A stretch of 64,000 nucleotides of DNA from Anarhynchus alexandrinus (Eukaryota > Chordata > Aves > Charadriiformes > Charadriidae), in contig VUYV01000769.1 of NCBI GenBank assembly GCA_008711295.1, forward strand, positions 1-64,000. Direction: 5' to 3'. Every line of letters begins with the position of its first letter. The stretch's first letter is position 1. Positions 1-10,476 of this stretch are shown piece by piece. Position numbers and translations under genes: made by a program. The notes below the pieces were generated by a model. The model was not told the origin of the DNA. It did no database searches and worked only from the letters and a program-made list of their open reading frames with translations.

Positions 1-3000
1 TTATTGTACTCCCACAGGCTTGGGCTGAACTTGATGAGCTCACAGGTATTTTCTCTTGCACACATTTCTGCGGTGGAAGAATGAGGAATTCACCAGGGAC
101 TGACAGTATTTTAGCCTCTGCCCACTTTCTTCTCATTTAGACTGGGAGTGCATGCAGTCCCAGTTTAGCATATACTAACCACATCTCCCCACAAATACAT
201 AAAGTGAAAAATTGTGTGTGATTTACTTTGCATTATGCATGTTTTCAGTACAGTAAATAACATATTGACTTCAGGGCTTTAAAAATATATTTGTAAGTTT
301 GGATGTTCAATAGCAGTATCTTCCAGGTGATTTGGATAGAGACGGGCTCAAATCACCCTCTAAGGATATTTTGTTTTGAAAATGTCTATACTCTGCTGCT
401 GAATACTAATGCTAAAATAACACCTTTTTTTTTTTGAGATTATTTCTTATTTTCAGGAGTGTGTGGTTATTATAGATTAAGGTTGTCAATTTTTCCTTCT
501 GTATGTGGATAGCATTAATATTACATGCTTAGGACAAACATTGTGCTCATTTTTTTTTGAATATTTAGAGGACTAAATGTTTCTCTATTGTATATTAATG
601 CAGCTATGTTAAGTGACATGAAAAGTATCCTTGTATTCTGCTTTTGTGTCCATTTATTTTGTAGGTACAAATATCTAATGATCCATCCAGCTAAATAATA
701 TACAACTACAGTGAAATATTTATCAACATTTATGGGTATAAAATGTGCCAGGACCTATGATTGGCAAGAAAATCTCCTCTCTGGCCTTATGACCTGTGGT
801 TCAACAACGAGAGATCTTAAAGTAACAGTTTTTTATTCCTTGGTGGCTCTGATAATGTATCACTTCATTGCACTGCACACGAGATCAGCACAGAAGATCA
901 CAGTAACACTGAGAGGCAGGTCTGAAATCTTGCTCAGTGTTCTGCTAACAAAACTACTAGCCTTGCTGTCTGGGAGACTTATTTTTACATGAAAAGACTA
1001 TCAGTTCACTCTTAGAGTTACTCTATAAGAAAGCTATCAGTTCACTTCAAGTCCATCAGTCTCTGTAAGTGATAATTTTTGCCAGTTTATTCCATTTGTG
1101 GTGATAGAAGCCATCTGTCTGTTTCTGCTTTGCACGTCCTCAAATGAGTTCTTACATGTTATGGAAAGATTTCCCCTTCTACCCTTCACGTGCAGTTGCC
1201 ATTTTGATAGAAATTATAACACTTTCCCTTAAGAGTTCCTTTTGAACTCCACTGTTTCGAAAATATCAGCTTTAATGGGCTGCTTATTTCTAGCTAGAAG
1301 CATGATTGAAATGTTTCATATTTCTCCAAGCTGTGAGTATTAAATAATTGATAGTTGGGAACAAATTCCTAAGCTGCAGTTTAATCACTAACATCTCAAG
1401 CTGCCTTTCATATTGGCCAAATTGCTGAAGCACAGCTTTTTATTTAATCAGAACGTAATATATTATTTCCAGAACAATTGTGACCTTTCTCCTTCTCATG
1501 AGACCCTTCTCCCAGAGGCTTGCCTGGTTAATGGCTGAGATGTGGTACACATGAGAAAAATCTGCCATAGGTTGACCTCTGGAAAGGAGGAAAGCATTTA
1601 TATTTTGTTGGCTTTCCTGTTTAGGATTCTTCGCCTGACTTTGGCTTCTGGTTGACGAGACCCCCCTCTTTGTGCACAGCAGGATCACTCCCACCCTTCT
1701 GCAGCTCAGACCTGGCGCATCCCGTAGGGGTGGAGTGCTCTGAGCTGTAACAATATGAGGTTGCTGGCGCTCGGTGGGTCACTGTTTTCTTTGGAGGAGG
1801 ATGCTTATTGTAGTTTCCAATATAGCAATGGAGCCCCTCACTGAACAGCACGACCCTGGCTGCTGGGACTTCCAAAATACTGTCAAAAATATTTGCTGAT
1901 GCTGCAGAAAGACACAAGGCGTGCTGGTGAGGAAATGCAATGAAATAACAGCGCGACAGATATCAGTGGTAACTCACACCTCGAAAGTTTCAGAGCTCAA
2001 AACAAGTAAAGTTTGGACCCTTAGTCTGACACACTTCATTTATGCTTTGTCTGATTTCTTCCAAAGCCTCAAAGGGTTTCTTGAGAGATTTCTGATACTT
2101 ATTACACCAGAATTTAATAAAAACAGTCCTTATATTATTCTACCTGGAATCTAAAATTTCTAAGAAACACAAATTTGGAAATAATTTTCTAAAGCAATTT
2201 GCTTTTGTTTTGTGTATTTAACTTGTTTTGTTTCAAGTGCAAGAGCTTCAGCCTTTGGTTGAAAAAGATATCTTAGTTGTGTGCCCAAGAAAAAAAGTCA
2301 ACCATTCTTATATATCTTACATATAGAAGGGAGTAATCTATATGTAGAAAATTGGAACAATCTATATTTGTATTGGATTAGAACAACCTACAGTTGCAAC
2401 ATTAGAATAATCTAATTTCAATGGGCTGTGGAAAGAAGGGAAACATATCCAGCAGTGTCCTTGAAAACCCTTGCCAGGGACCTTCAGGTATTTAGTATGT
2501 GTTGTGAATTAACTGATGTACATGTGGGCCCCTTAATTTGCTGATAAGAAAATGGGTGTTGCGGAGAATTCACTTGAGAGCTGTAGGAGGAGCTTTTGCT
2601 TCTAAGAATGATGTGTGTCCTATTCCTGCTGACACTGGGAAACACCGGGGAGGTGTGAAATAGAAGATCTTGTCAGGAATCCCTGTGCACTCACAGAGCT
2701 GTAACAATAGTGTGATGCCAACATAGATATTAATCTGAAACATCACAACAAGGTAATAGTATAAGGACATGAGCCTGAGGTACACTGAATGAATTTAAAT
2801 TTGATCTCCACAAAATATGACACCCTTGTGTTTTCATCTGTTGAACTCACATGTCTTTAGGATCAGCACAAAGTCTTTCAAAGCATATGCTTCATGTCTG
2901 CTAAATAAAGTCAGCAGTTGATACATCATAGGAATCCTTGCTCAGATGTGCATGTGCCAAGGTTACTCTGGTAGACTCAAGCATTAATCATTTACCTAAT

Positions 3001-5084
3001 TTGAATAGTATAAAGACACACATGTACAAATATTCCCCTTTATTGTGTTCCAACCTATTAAAAAGAAAAAAAGGAAAAAAAAAAAGAAACCTGCATTCCT
3101 AATATTCCTACAACTGTCTTGATGCAACATAGGAACACATGGAATGGATTATCCTGTTCTGGGTTGCTGCAGGGCATGAATGGCTCTTAAAAGGAGAGGA
3201 TTTATTAGACTGTGTTGTCTCTAGTTCAGCAGCAATGCTGGCTGTAATCTGTAAACACTCCTTGTGACTGGGAGAAATCTGAAAATCTATGCACCCACTC
3301 TGAAAAAACGGGCTGGTGACGGGAAACATGCTTATTTTGGTGTGTTGAATGCTGACTGAACAATCTTCCTAAATAGACCAACTGGAAAAAGAAAAGGCTT
3401 TCTCCGCCAGGGGGAAAAAGGAATCAATTAAACATAGAGTAGATCATCAGCCGGTGCTTGCTAATTTTAGCCTGTCTTGATAAGGCTGTAACAATCACAC
3501 ATCTTTATGATTAACTGCCTTTTTGGTTCCACATACCTTATTTATTGCAAAAAAGTACAACCATCTGTGTATCTAAGCCTCCTGGGGGTGGAAAGGTGGA
3601 AAGCCACTTCTCATGGCTGGCTAATGCTGAAGTCAGAAATGCAGATGACTTCTCTTGTCTTACTCAGGTGACTTCCATATGCTTCCATACACTTTCCAGA
3701 GGTGGATGCAGTGCCTAGCTGTTATGCATAGACTTTGTCTACGTATCCTTTATCTGCTGCAGCAGGAACTTACTTGGTGCCTGCCTTCTTTCACACTCTT
3801 CTTTGGAATATGACTAGTCACCATTGTAGAGGAAAGTTTAGAGCAGTGGTCAGTGAGGGGAAGGAATTATGACATGAATGAGTAAAAGGGCTGCACTCTT
3901 TTTCATTCACCTTCAGAATGTGGTTGGAGGTAGGTACATCTACTGACCTTCATCTGTGTAATATAAGTCGGAATAAGTAAAATTATTTCCTTTCTGTTCA
4001 GAAGACCAGTAGCCTTCCAACTTATGCCAGCTCAACCCTTGATGTAAGGTAAGGAATTTTCTTTTACCTGAAGCTCAAAACAAGCAGCGGTTAGAGGGTA
4101 GGTTTGACTGAGCACTCCAGGCTCCTGCCATCCCATGCTAACCCCTTCCAGCCACAGTCAGGCCTGTGTTTTGGCACTAGGACAGAAGGATGCTGTTGTA
4201 TCGGCAGGTGCTGCTGCTGCTGGGAAAACAAACAACATCCCACTGTGGACTGCAGATGTTTGCCTCCCCCACCTCCCCCGGGCATCCTACTTTGAACGTG
4301 TTGGGACAGACCGCAGTTTTCTGCCAATACTTTGTCAGATGCTTCAGCATCCTTGGGACGGGAACATACTGCTGACATGCAAGATGATGTGTTATTTATA
4401 AGTTTGCCTTTGTCCCATTAATCTAAAAATACTTAGATACTGTGACAGAGGTTTGCATGGTTTGCCAACACACTTGGCTGAAACTAAAAGTATCTGCTGG
4501 AGAGAACTGAGAACAGAGCCCTGGGAAGGTCTTTTCCACTGGGTTCAATTAGTTGAATCCCATAAAATATTTTATTCTAACGCTGTTACAGAAATCCAGC
4601 ATTTCAATTCTAAAAAAGCCTTTGATATTGGGGTTAGTTTGTGGTATTCTGCTTCTGCCCATGGTTAGCCAAACATATTATTGTGCTGCCTGGGAACAGC
4701 CTGGAAGGAAAGTTTCTACCTATAAGAGAAAATTTCCCTTTCACAATCACTTCACTCTCAAGGACGGCTACGCTGTGGGAGGTCGCTCCCTTGTATCTCC
4801 ATGTAGTACTAGGCACCTGCTCCATTGCAGACCCAGGGTTTGACGTCTGAGAGAAGTTCCAGGTAAAAATAGAAGGGTATGGGAAATACTGGGAGGGAGA
4901 GGCACCTGGATCCATCCTGAATGCACCAGCCCTTACTGCACCTTTGTGTACTGCACAGCACCACCTGCACATGTTTTGTTCAGGATTTCCTAGGTGTACA
5001 TAGAAAAGTTTGCTTAGGAACTGAAGTGGTGCATTCAGTGACTGTAGTTTTAGTCAAAATGCTTCAGAGTTACTAAGTATGTGT
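1..5084. other. Unique noncoding sequence, no gene recognised
   Basis: AT-rich sequence with short open frames on both strands, none showing a known domain or a convincing pair of splice sites. The longest are a reverse frame at 1621-1917 (98 codons) and a reverse frame at 4634-4972 (112 codons). Both overlap other frames and resemble no family I know. A T tract lies near 424-435 and a degenerate tandem repeat at 2333-2424. No recognisable interspersed repeat was seen before the CR1 that begins near 5112. Confidence 0.6.
2333..2424. repeat. Degenerate minisatellite, about 24-26 bp unit, 3.7 copies
   Basis: Four successive blocks start at 2333, 2357, 2383 and 2407. Each opens with a variant of (A/G)(T/C)AA(T/C)CTA and the first three close with TTGGA or TTAGA. 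Unit lengths are 24, 26 and 24 bp followed by a partial unit of about 18 bp. The units differ by several substitutions, so the duplication is old. No function is implied. Confidence 0.6.
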
Positions 5085-5136
5085 TGTGCCATGGATTTCA
5101 ACATATGTGGATGTGCCATGGATCTCAACGTGTGGA
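5085..5136 (+). repeat. Two-copy direct duplication at CR1 5' edge
   Basis: A 27-bp unit (5085-5111) is followed at once by a 25-bp near copy (5112-5136). Both begin TGTGCCATGGAT and end GTGGA. The second copy runs straight into recognisable CR1 coding sequence, so the duplication sits exactly at the truncated 5' boundary of the element. Confidence 0.7.
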
Positions 5137-5449
5137 TGTCGTTCACCTGGACTTTAGTAAAGGCTTTGACACTGTTTCCCACAGGATTCTCTTGGAGAAA
5201 CTGGCTGCTCATAGCTTGGACAGGTGCACTCTTTGCTGGGTAAAAAACTGGCTGGATGGCTGGGCCCAGAGAGTTGTGGTGGATGGAGTTAAATCCAGTT
5301 GGCGGCTGGCCACAAGTGATGTTCCCCAGGGCTCAGTATTGGGCCCTGTGATCTTTAATATCTTTATCAATGATCTGGACAAGGGGATTGAGTGTGCTGT
5401 TCGTGAGTGTGCAGATGACACCAAGCTGGGCAGGAGTGTTGATGGGTAG
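5126..5449 (+). pseudogene. CR1 ORF2 reverse-transcriptase fragment (palm domain)
   Basis: The open frame reads in CR1 register from a [13 protein letters not shown] block. This is RT motif A; the conserved aspartates are present, and Gly stands where CR1 usually has Ala. A PQGSVLGP block (motif B) follows, then CADDTKLG (the motif C catalytic DD pair, with Cys where Phe or Tyr is usual). An in-frame stop at 5447-5449 ends the frame shortly after motif C. The endonuclease domain and RT fingers are absent because of 5' truncation. In an active element this polymerase copies the element RNA at a nicked target. Here only a remnant remains, with no promoter or start of its own. Family assignment is firm. 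Confidence 0.93.
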
Positions 5450-5504
5450 GAAGGCTCTACAAAGGCATATAGACAGGTTGGATCAATGAGCTGAGGCCAG
5501 TGGT

Positions 5505-5984
5505 ATGAGGTTCAACAAGGACAAGTGCTGGGTCCTGCACTTGGGTCACAACAGCCCCATGCAGTGGTACAGGCTTGGGGAAAAGTGGCTGGAAATGTTC
5601 CCGGCAGAAAAGGACCTGGGGGTGTTGGTTGACAGCAGACTGAATACAAACCAGCAGTGTGCCCAGGTAACCAAGAAGGCCAACAACATCCTGGTTTGCA
5701 TCAGAAATAGTGTGGCCAGCAGGACTAGGGCAGTGATTGTCCACCTGTATTCGGCACTGGTGAGGCAGTACCTCGAATACTGTGTTCATTTTTGGGCTCC
5801 TCACTACAAGAAAGACATTGAGGTGCTGGAGCGTGTCTAAAGAATGGCAACAAAGCTGGTGAGGGGTCTGGAGAAAAATTCTTATGAGGAGAGGCTGAGG
5901 GAACTGGGGTTGTTTAGCCTGGAGAAAAGGAGGTTGAGGGGAGACCTTATTGCTCTCTACGACCGCTTGAATAGAGGTTGTACA
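5505..5984 (+). pseudogene. CR1 ORF2 RT thumb and C-terminal fragment
   Basis: This piece continues CR1 ORF2 in a different frame from the preceding one, so a frameshift lies between 5449 and 5505. It starts in a region matching [12 protein letters not shown] and includes the [11 protein letters not shown] and [10 protein letters not shown] blocks typical of the CR1 region downstream of the catalytic motifs. An in-frame TAA at 5838-5840 replaces the usual Gln codon just before the RATKL-like block. The same frame then stays readable ([21 protein letters not shown]) to about 5984, where a one-base loss shifts the frame again. The breaks show neutral decay after insertion. Confidence 0.9.
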
Positions 5985-6202
5985 AGGTGGGGGTCAGTCT
6001 CTTCTCCCAAGTAACAAGTGATAGGACAAGAGGAAATGGCTTCAAGTTGCACCAGGGAAGGTTTAGGATGGATATTAGGAAAAATTTCTTCACAGAAAGG
6101 GTTGTCAAGCATTGGAACAGGCTGCCCAGGGAAGTGGTGGAGTCACCATTCCTGGAGGTATTTACAAGACGGGTAGATATGGTGCTTAGGAACGTGGTTT
6201 AG
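5985..6202 (+). pseudogene. CR1 ORF2 C-terminal tail fragment
   Basis: The last part of ORF2 is in a third register. It contains the conserved [27 protein letters not shown] and [13 protein letters not shown] blocks found at the C terminus of bird CR1 proteins, and it ends at a stop at 6200-6202. The 3' UTR of about 90 bp and the octamer tail follow directly. No independent function is expected. Confidence 0.9.
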
Positions 6203-6295
6203 TGGTCGTTTTGGCAGTGTTAGGTTAATGGTTGGACTTGATGATCTTAAAGGTCCCTTCCAACCTAGATGATTCTATGATTCTATGATTCTATA

Positions 6296-9200
6296 TGTCA
6301 TTGCCATTTGTCAGAACTATTGCCAGATGTCCAGAAAGTTCTGTTGGATGGCCAAGTACAAGGGAAGGGGAGAACGGAGGAGTGGGATCTGTTCATTCCT
6401 CAATTCCCAGAGTGCTGGCTGTCATGGGAGATTGCAAAATACAAAGAGAGGGGAATGTCATGTCCTTTTGCACTGTTAAGTTTTTTACGGTACCCAAACT
6501 ATTTTGCATCATCCTCTTACAGGCCTTATCAGGTTTGAAAAGATATTTCCTGGAAATACTGCTAAACTAATGTTTTTAACAGCACAGAGCTGATAGCAGC
6601 AGTATTTTAAAATAAGCAAAACTTGAGGCCTCAGCCCAGTGGCCTTGCCACTGCCACAAGCACACAGCTTTGATAAAATAATGGATGCCATATGTTGTTT
6701 CTTAGAAATGTCACGCAGTTTGAGTAGGAGAATCATTTTCTAATCCAAGAAAGCTCATGGGGAACAGAAAAGTCAACAAAAAGCTCCTTAAGAAAACAGT
6801 ATCAGCTCCTTACCACTAAGCCCTGCACTTATTTTGCATTTTATTGAAAAATACTTGCAAAAGACATTATCTGGTGACCAAACTCTGTAACTTCCCGAGT
6901 CGAGAATCTGACTGCATAAAATCTCTACCCATTTCTGCTTTTTATATACCGTTTTAGCAAAGTATATGGATTAACATATTATATGGGTCTTTACAACAGT
7001 TACCAGGTTTGCAAATGATTGGAGTACAGCTTCAGCATTGATTTAAGCTGACAATTATTATTTTCAATGTTCGGTTGAAAAATACAACCTGGATGTAGAA
7101 GCCAAAATGCTCTGTTTTTCTCATGAAGTGCTTTCCAGGTAAAAACATTTTATGAAAAGAAAAACATCATTAGTATAGAGCCACTAGATGATATGATTTT
7201 GAACTGACATTTTTAGCCATTCTTAACATCAATGTGATCAGTGCTATCTAAAAAATAGAATAGCGCAAGCTTGGATATTATGCTAAAATTCAGCAAATGA
7301 AAAATTATTGGTTTTTTCCTAAAATCTATAAAACATTTCTAAGCTCTTTAGAATGAAAACAGTCTTGAAATATCTTTTTGTTTTCCACAAAACTCTTTAT
7401 GCTTCTTCATTTTCAAACTCTGTCTCTTTTTTTTGAACTCTATACAAGCTGTCTTGCATCTCCATCCTACACCATATGCTCACCTTAGAAAACGGGGGTA
7501 TCTTTTGGTCTTTTTACACATCCATAGGAGTTCTTTGTTGTAGATAGCAAGGCTTGAAAACACTCCAAAGACAAAATAAAGTGCTTAGCTTTGAATGGTT
7601 GAAGAACTTCTTGTTCAGATAACGATGCCCTTGCTAATTTAGGAGATGTAGTGAAAAATTCCTAAAAGCCCTCTTCAGCCAACAGATAGTGATTTTGACT
7701 GGGATTTCTCAGAAATCTGGGGTTAAGTTATAGGTAAATTAGATTACCCTTCAGGATGGGGAAAGCAGTGGGGATAAAGAAAGCAATACCACCAGATGCT
7801 GTAGGACTTTCTTTCATGGCTCTTTTCTCTTTAGTTAGAGTATTTATTGCTTAAGATCGTGTGTGTGTGTGTGTGTGTGTGTTTCTGTTCTAATATTTAT
7901 GATGAGAATGGAAAAAAAAATCTTATTTTTTTATGTGTATCTCTGGAGCTAAACACAGAAAACTGTGAATTACTTACAGACAAGAAGAAAGATATTTCAA
8001 TGCATTTAGTAGAGTGTAACAGACAACACTTGCTCAGTTCCCTAATCACATAACTTTAAAAAAAAAAGAAAAATCATAGACAGGAGATCATAGAATGAGT
8101 TGTAGAGGAAAATGGCTCATTTTTTAGAGTAGAGATGGCAGCAAATGACATATTAAGGCCTTAGTTTGACTTGATTTTCACACATTAGTTTGCCCATTAT
8201 GTATATATAGGAACATATGGGAGAGTTACTGCTTGGGGCAGATGGGTCATGTTCCTCTGGGACACTGTGCACACACAGTGTACTCTTTCAGATCATCTAA
8301 GACTGCAGCAGACAACATGGATGTGTTTGAAAAGGTTTGTCTCCTCCAGTGCATTTGCCTGAGTCATTCTGTTATGTATGAGATTATATCTTCGTGCTGC
8401 CTGCAACTGGGCTATTCTTACTTGATAGTCTTGATAATAAATGGCATATGCATTTTTAATATAGGGCTAGTGTAGAGGAGGCATTTTGTTTTCACACCAG
8501 CTGGGGTTGCCTCTCTACAGATCTGTTTCTGAACTGTGTTTTGAAGACTATCATTTGGAACTAATTACTGTTTTCATACTAAAGACAAAGCAGGTACATT
8601 TACTGTTAGAAACTTAGTGTATTTGTTTTTCCCTTATGTGCCAGGAAAACTTATAAATTGTTGTTAAGAAGTGAGTTATAACAGTAAGAAAGGGCAATTA
8701 TTTTTTTTCAAGTTGTGTTTCTAAGTGGGGCAGAAAAGATGGAAAAATATATGGCAACTTAGTTCACAAGACAGGAAGAATCAATCAGGAGGTGCATATG
8801 AGAATACAGCAACATTAATGACTATTTTAGGAGTAGACAATGTCAGAGGAGTGCTGCACACAACTGACTCTACAGGAGCAACTTTTAATTATCTATATTA
8901 AAATTGTCTATGACACAGAATTTAATGATTCTAATGTTTCAAGAAGTGTCCCACTATGTGAGATCCTGATTTCCTCTAAGTGGTTAGCACCTTATATTTC
9001 TCTCTATATGAAAAAGCAGCATCTCTTCTTTACATTGCCCTACATGCCTGTTAGTGCATTCGTTCCATCCTAACTTCGAGGAAAAAGTTTTAATGCCTGA
9101 ATCACTGTCAAGTGAGATTTCCTCGTCTATGTCCCATTCATGTTCTATCCGGGTGAGTTCCTTGACAGGATCATAGCATTTGTTACAAATGGTAGGGGAG

Positions 9201-9654
9201 TCTAAGGTTAAGCCTCTCAGATCATATATGGGTATTTGAATAAATGTTTTGACTCCAAATACGTTGAAAAGCCATAAACCCTTATATAAATTAGGGAGAA
9301 CGTCTGCATGTTCTAGCTCCAGGAGAAAAAAAATTGACTATATTCACATTTACGTGGTTTGGGGTATCACTCTTGAAAAGCCTGCTCTGAAATAGTTGGG
9401 GCAAGACACAAGGAAGAGAACACATATTGTGTTTCACTGCCGAATGGTCACTGGTTAATGGTTCACTGCTGCTTCTGCCCTGCTAGGTTGTTTATAAAGG
9501 CTTGTGACAAGTTTCTGACAGGACTTCTGTAAAATGGACTTTAGAAAACTTTCATGACTCACCTTTTATGAGAGCACAGCTTTGAGCTTTGCGTTCCACC
9601 GGTTTTGAACCATGTATGCGTTTTAGAGACTATAGGTGACAAAAAAAAATAGCC
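6296..9654. other. Unique noncoding sequence
   Basis: AT-rich and without a recognised gene or repeat family. It contains a GT microsatellite (7859-7882), a small perfect hairpin (8262-8281) and a 43-bp splice-bounded candidate exon (8292-8334) described in the findings. The open frames here (for example 7847-8053 and 8840-9073) have no known motif and rest partly on simple repeats. Confidence 0.6.
7859..7882. repeat. (GT)12 microsatellite
   Basis: Twelve uninterrupted GT dinucleotides. Likely polymorphic in length between individuals. Confidence 0.95.
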
Positions 9655-9657
9655 AGG

Positions 9658-9706
9658 ATTGTATGAAAATTCAGGCTGGAAGAGACCTCAGGAAGTTTAT
9701 CAATTT
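9658..9706 (-). mobile_element. Short CR1 3'-end fragment, reverse
   Basis: The stretch containing TTCAGGCTGGAAGAGACCTC followed by a degenerate GAAGTTTATC matches the reverse complement of a CR1 3' UTR. Only about 50 bp is recognisable, and the flanking octamer tail is decayed. It lies about 190 bp from a longer reverse CR1 and may be a separate, older insertion. Confidence 0.6.
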
Positions 9707-9891
9707 ATGTGATGCCACTAAAAAGTTATAGTAAGAAGAAAATGCTAAAAAGCTAAGGGTAAAATCTTGGCAGATAAATGGATTAATGGTTGCTTCACTG
9801 AAAAAAAAAAAGGTTTGTTACTTAATTGATTTGAAAATAATTTTGATTGTTGATCTCTAGTGGAATATGAACACTAGCTGGCTTTGTCCAG

Positions 9892-10476
9892 GGTCATAGA
9901 GGGTCATAGGATAACAGAAGTAGGAAAGGATCCCAGGAAGCCTCCAGCTGAACCTGCTGCTGAAGCAGGGTTATCTGTGAGACCAGACCAAATCTGAGAT
10001 GAGACCACCAGACCAGACCAGCACTTTGCATAGTCAGATCTGGAAAAACTCCAGGGACAGAGATTGGACAACCTCTCTGGGCAACCTGCTCCACTGTCTA
10101 CTGTCTTCATGAGGAAAATGATTTTTCTGAACTGTAGCCTGATTCTCCCATTTCAGAGAGAATTTCCCCTTGTGTCTCACCCTCCTGCCATGGAACGCTG
10201 AAGAACCTGGCTGCATCTTCTCAGCTGCCTCCCTGTAGGTACTGAGGGCTGCTGTTAGACTCCTATGGAGCCATCTTTCTGCAGGCTGACCCAGCCCGGG
10301 TCCCTCAGGTTTTCCTCGCAGGCAGCGGAACTGCTCCAGCCCCAGTCAGCTTGGGGGGCCCCTGGCTGAACTTACGCCAGTTCATCAATATCTGTTCCAT
10401 ACTGAAGGGTCCAAACCTGGATGCGGTATGCCAGACGTGGTCAAAAGTACTGAGTAGAGGGGAATGATCCGAGTGC
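9892..10476 (-). mobile_element. CR1 LINE fragment, reverse orientation
   Basis: On the reverse strand this reads as the C-terminal coding part and 3' end of a CR1. The left edge has two copies of a GTCATAG phrase, the complement of the octamer tail. Inside, the reverse translation contains SRLPREVVQSLSLE, equivalent to the conserved [11 protein letters not shown] block. To the right the complement of the LEYC..FWAP and RATKL region is recognisable to about 10476, where phrases equivalent to GAGTAGAGGGG appear. It is truncated at its 5' end and carries many substitutions and indels, so it is older than the 5.1 kb copy. Confidence 0.88.

Larger units (their letters stand above)
5112..6295 (+). 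mobile_element. CR1 LINE, 5'-truncated, 3' end intact
   Basis: This is the 3' third of a chicken-repeat-1 type non-LTR retrotransposon. It runs from the middle of the reverse-transcriptase domain to the 3' UTR. The 3' end has the phrase AAGGTCCCTTCCAACC followed by tandem octamers ATTCTATG at 6272-6279 and 6280-6287 and ATTCTATA at 6288-6295, the hallmark tail recognised by CR1 reverse transcriptase. Elements of this clade normally lack poly(A) and often lack target duplications, as here. The coding part is broken by frameshifts and a nonsense codon (see the pseudogene entries), so the copy is dead. The exact 5' boundary is uncertain by about 20 bp because of the duplication just upstream. 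Confidence 0.95.

Noticed and set aside
1621..1917. Reverse 98-codon frame in a GC-richer patch
   Set aside because: No domain or repeat recognised and overlapped by another frame. No splice context.
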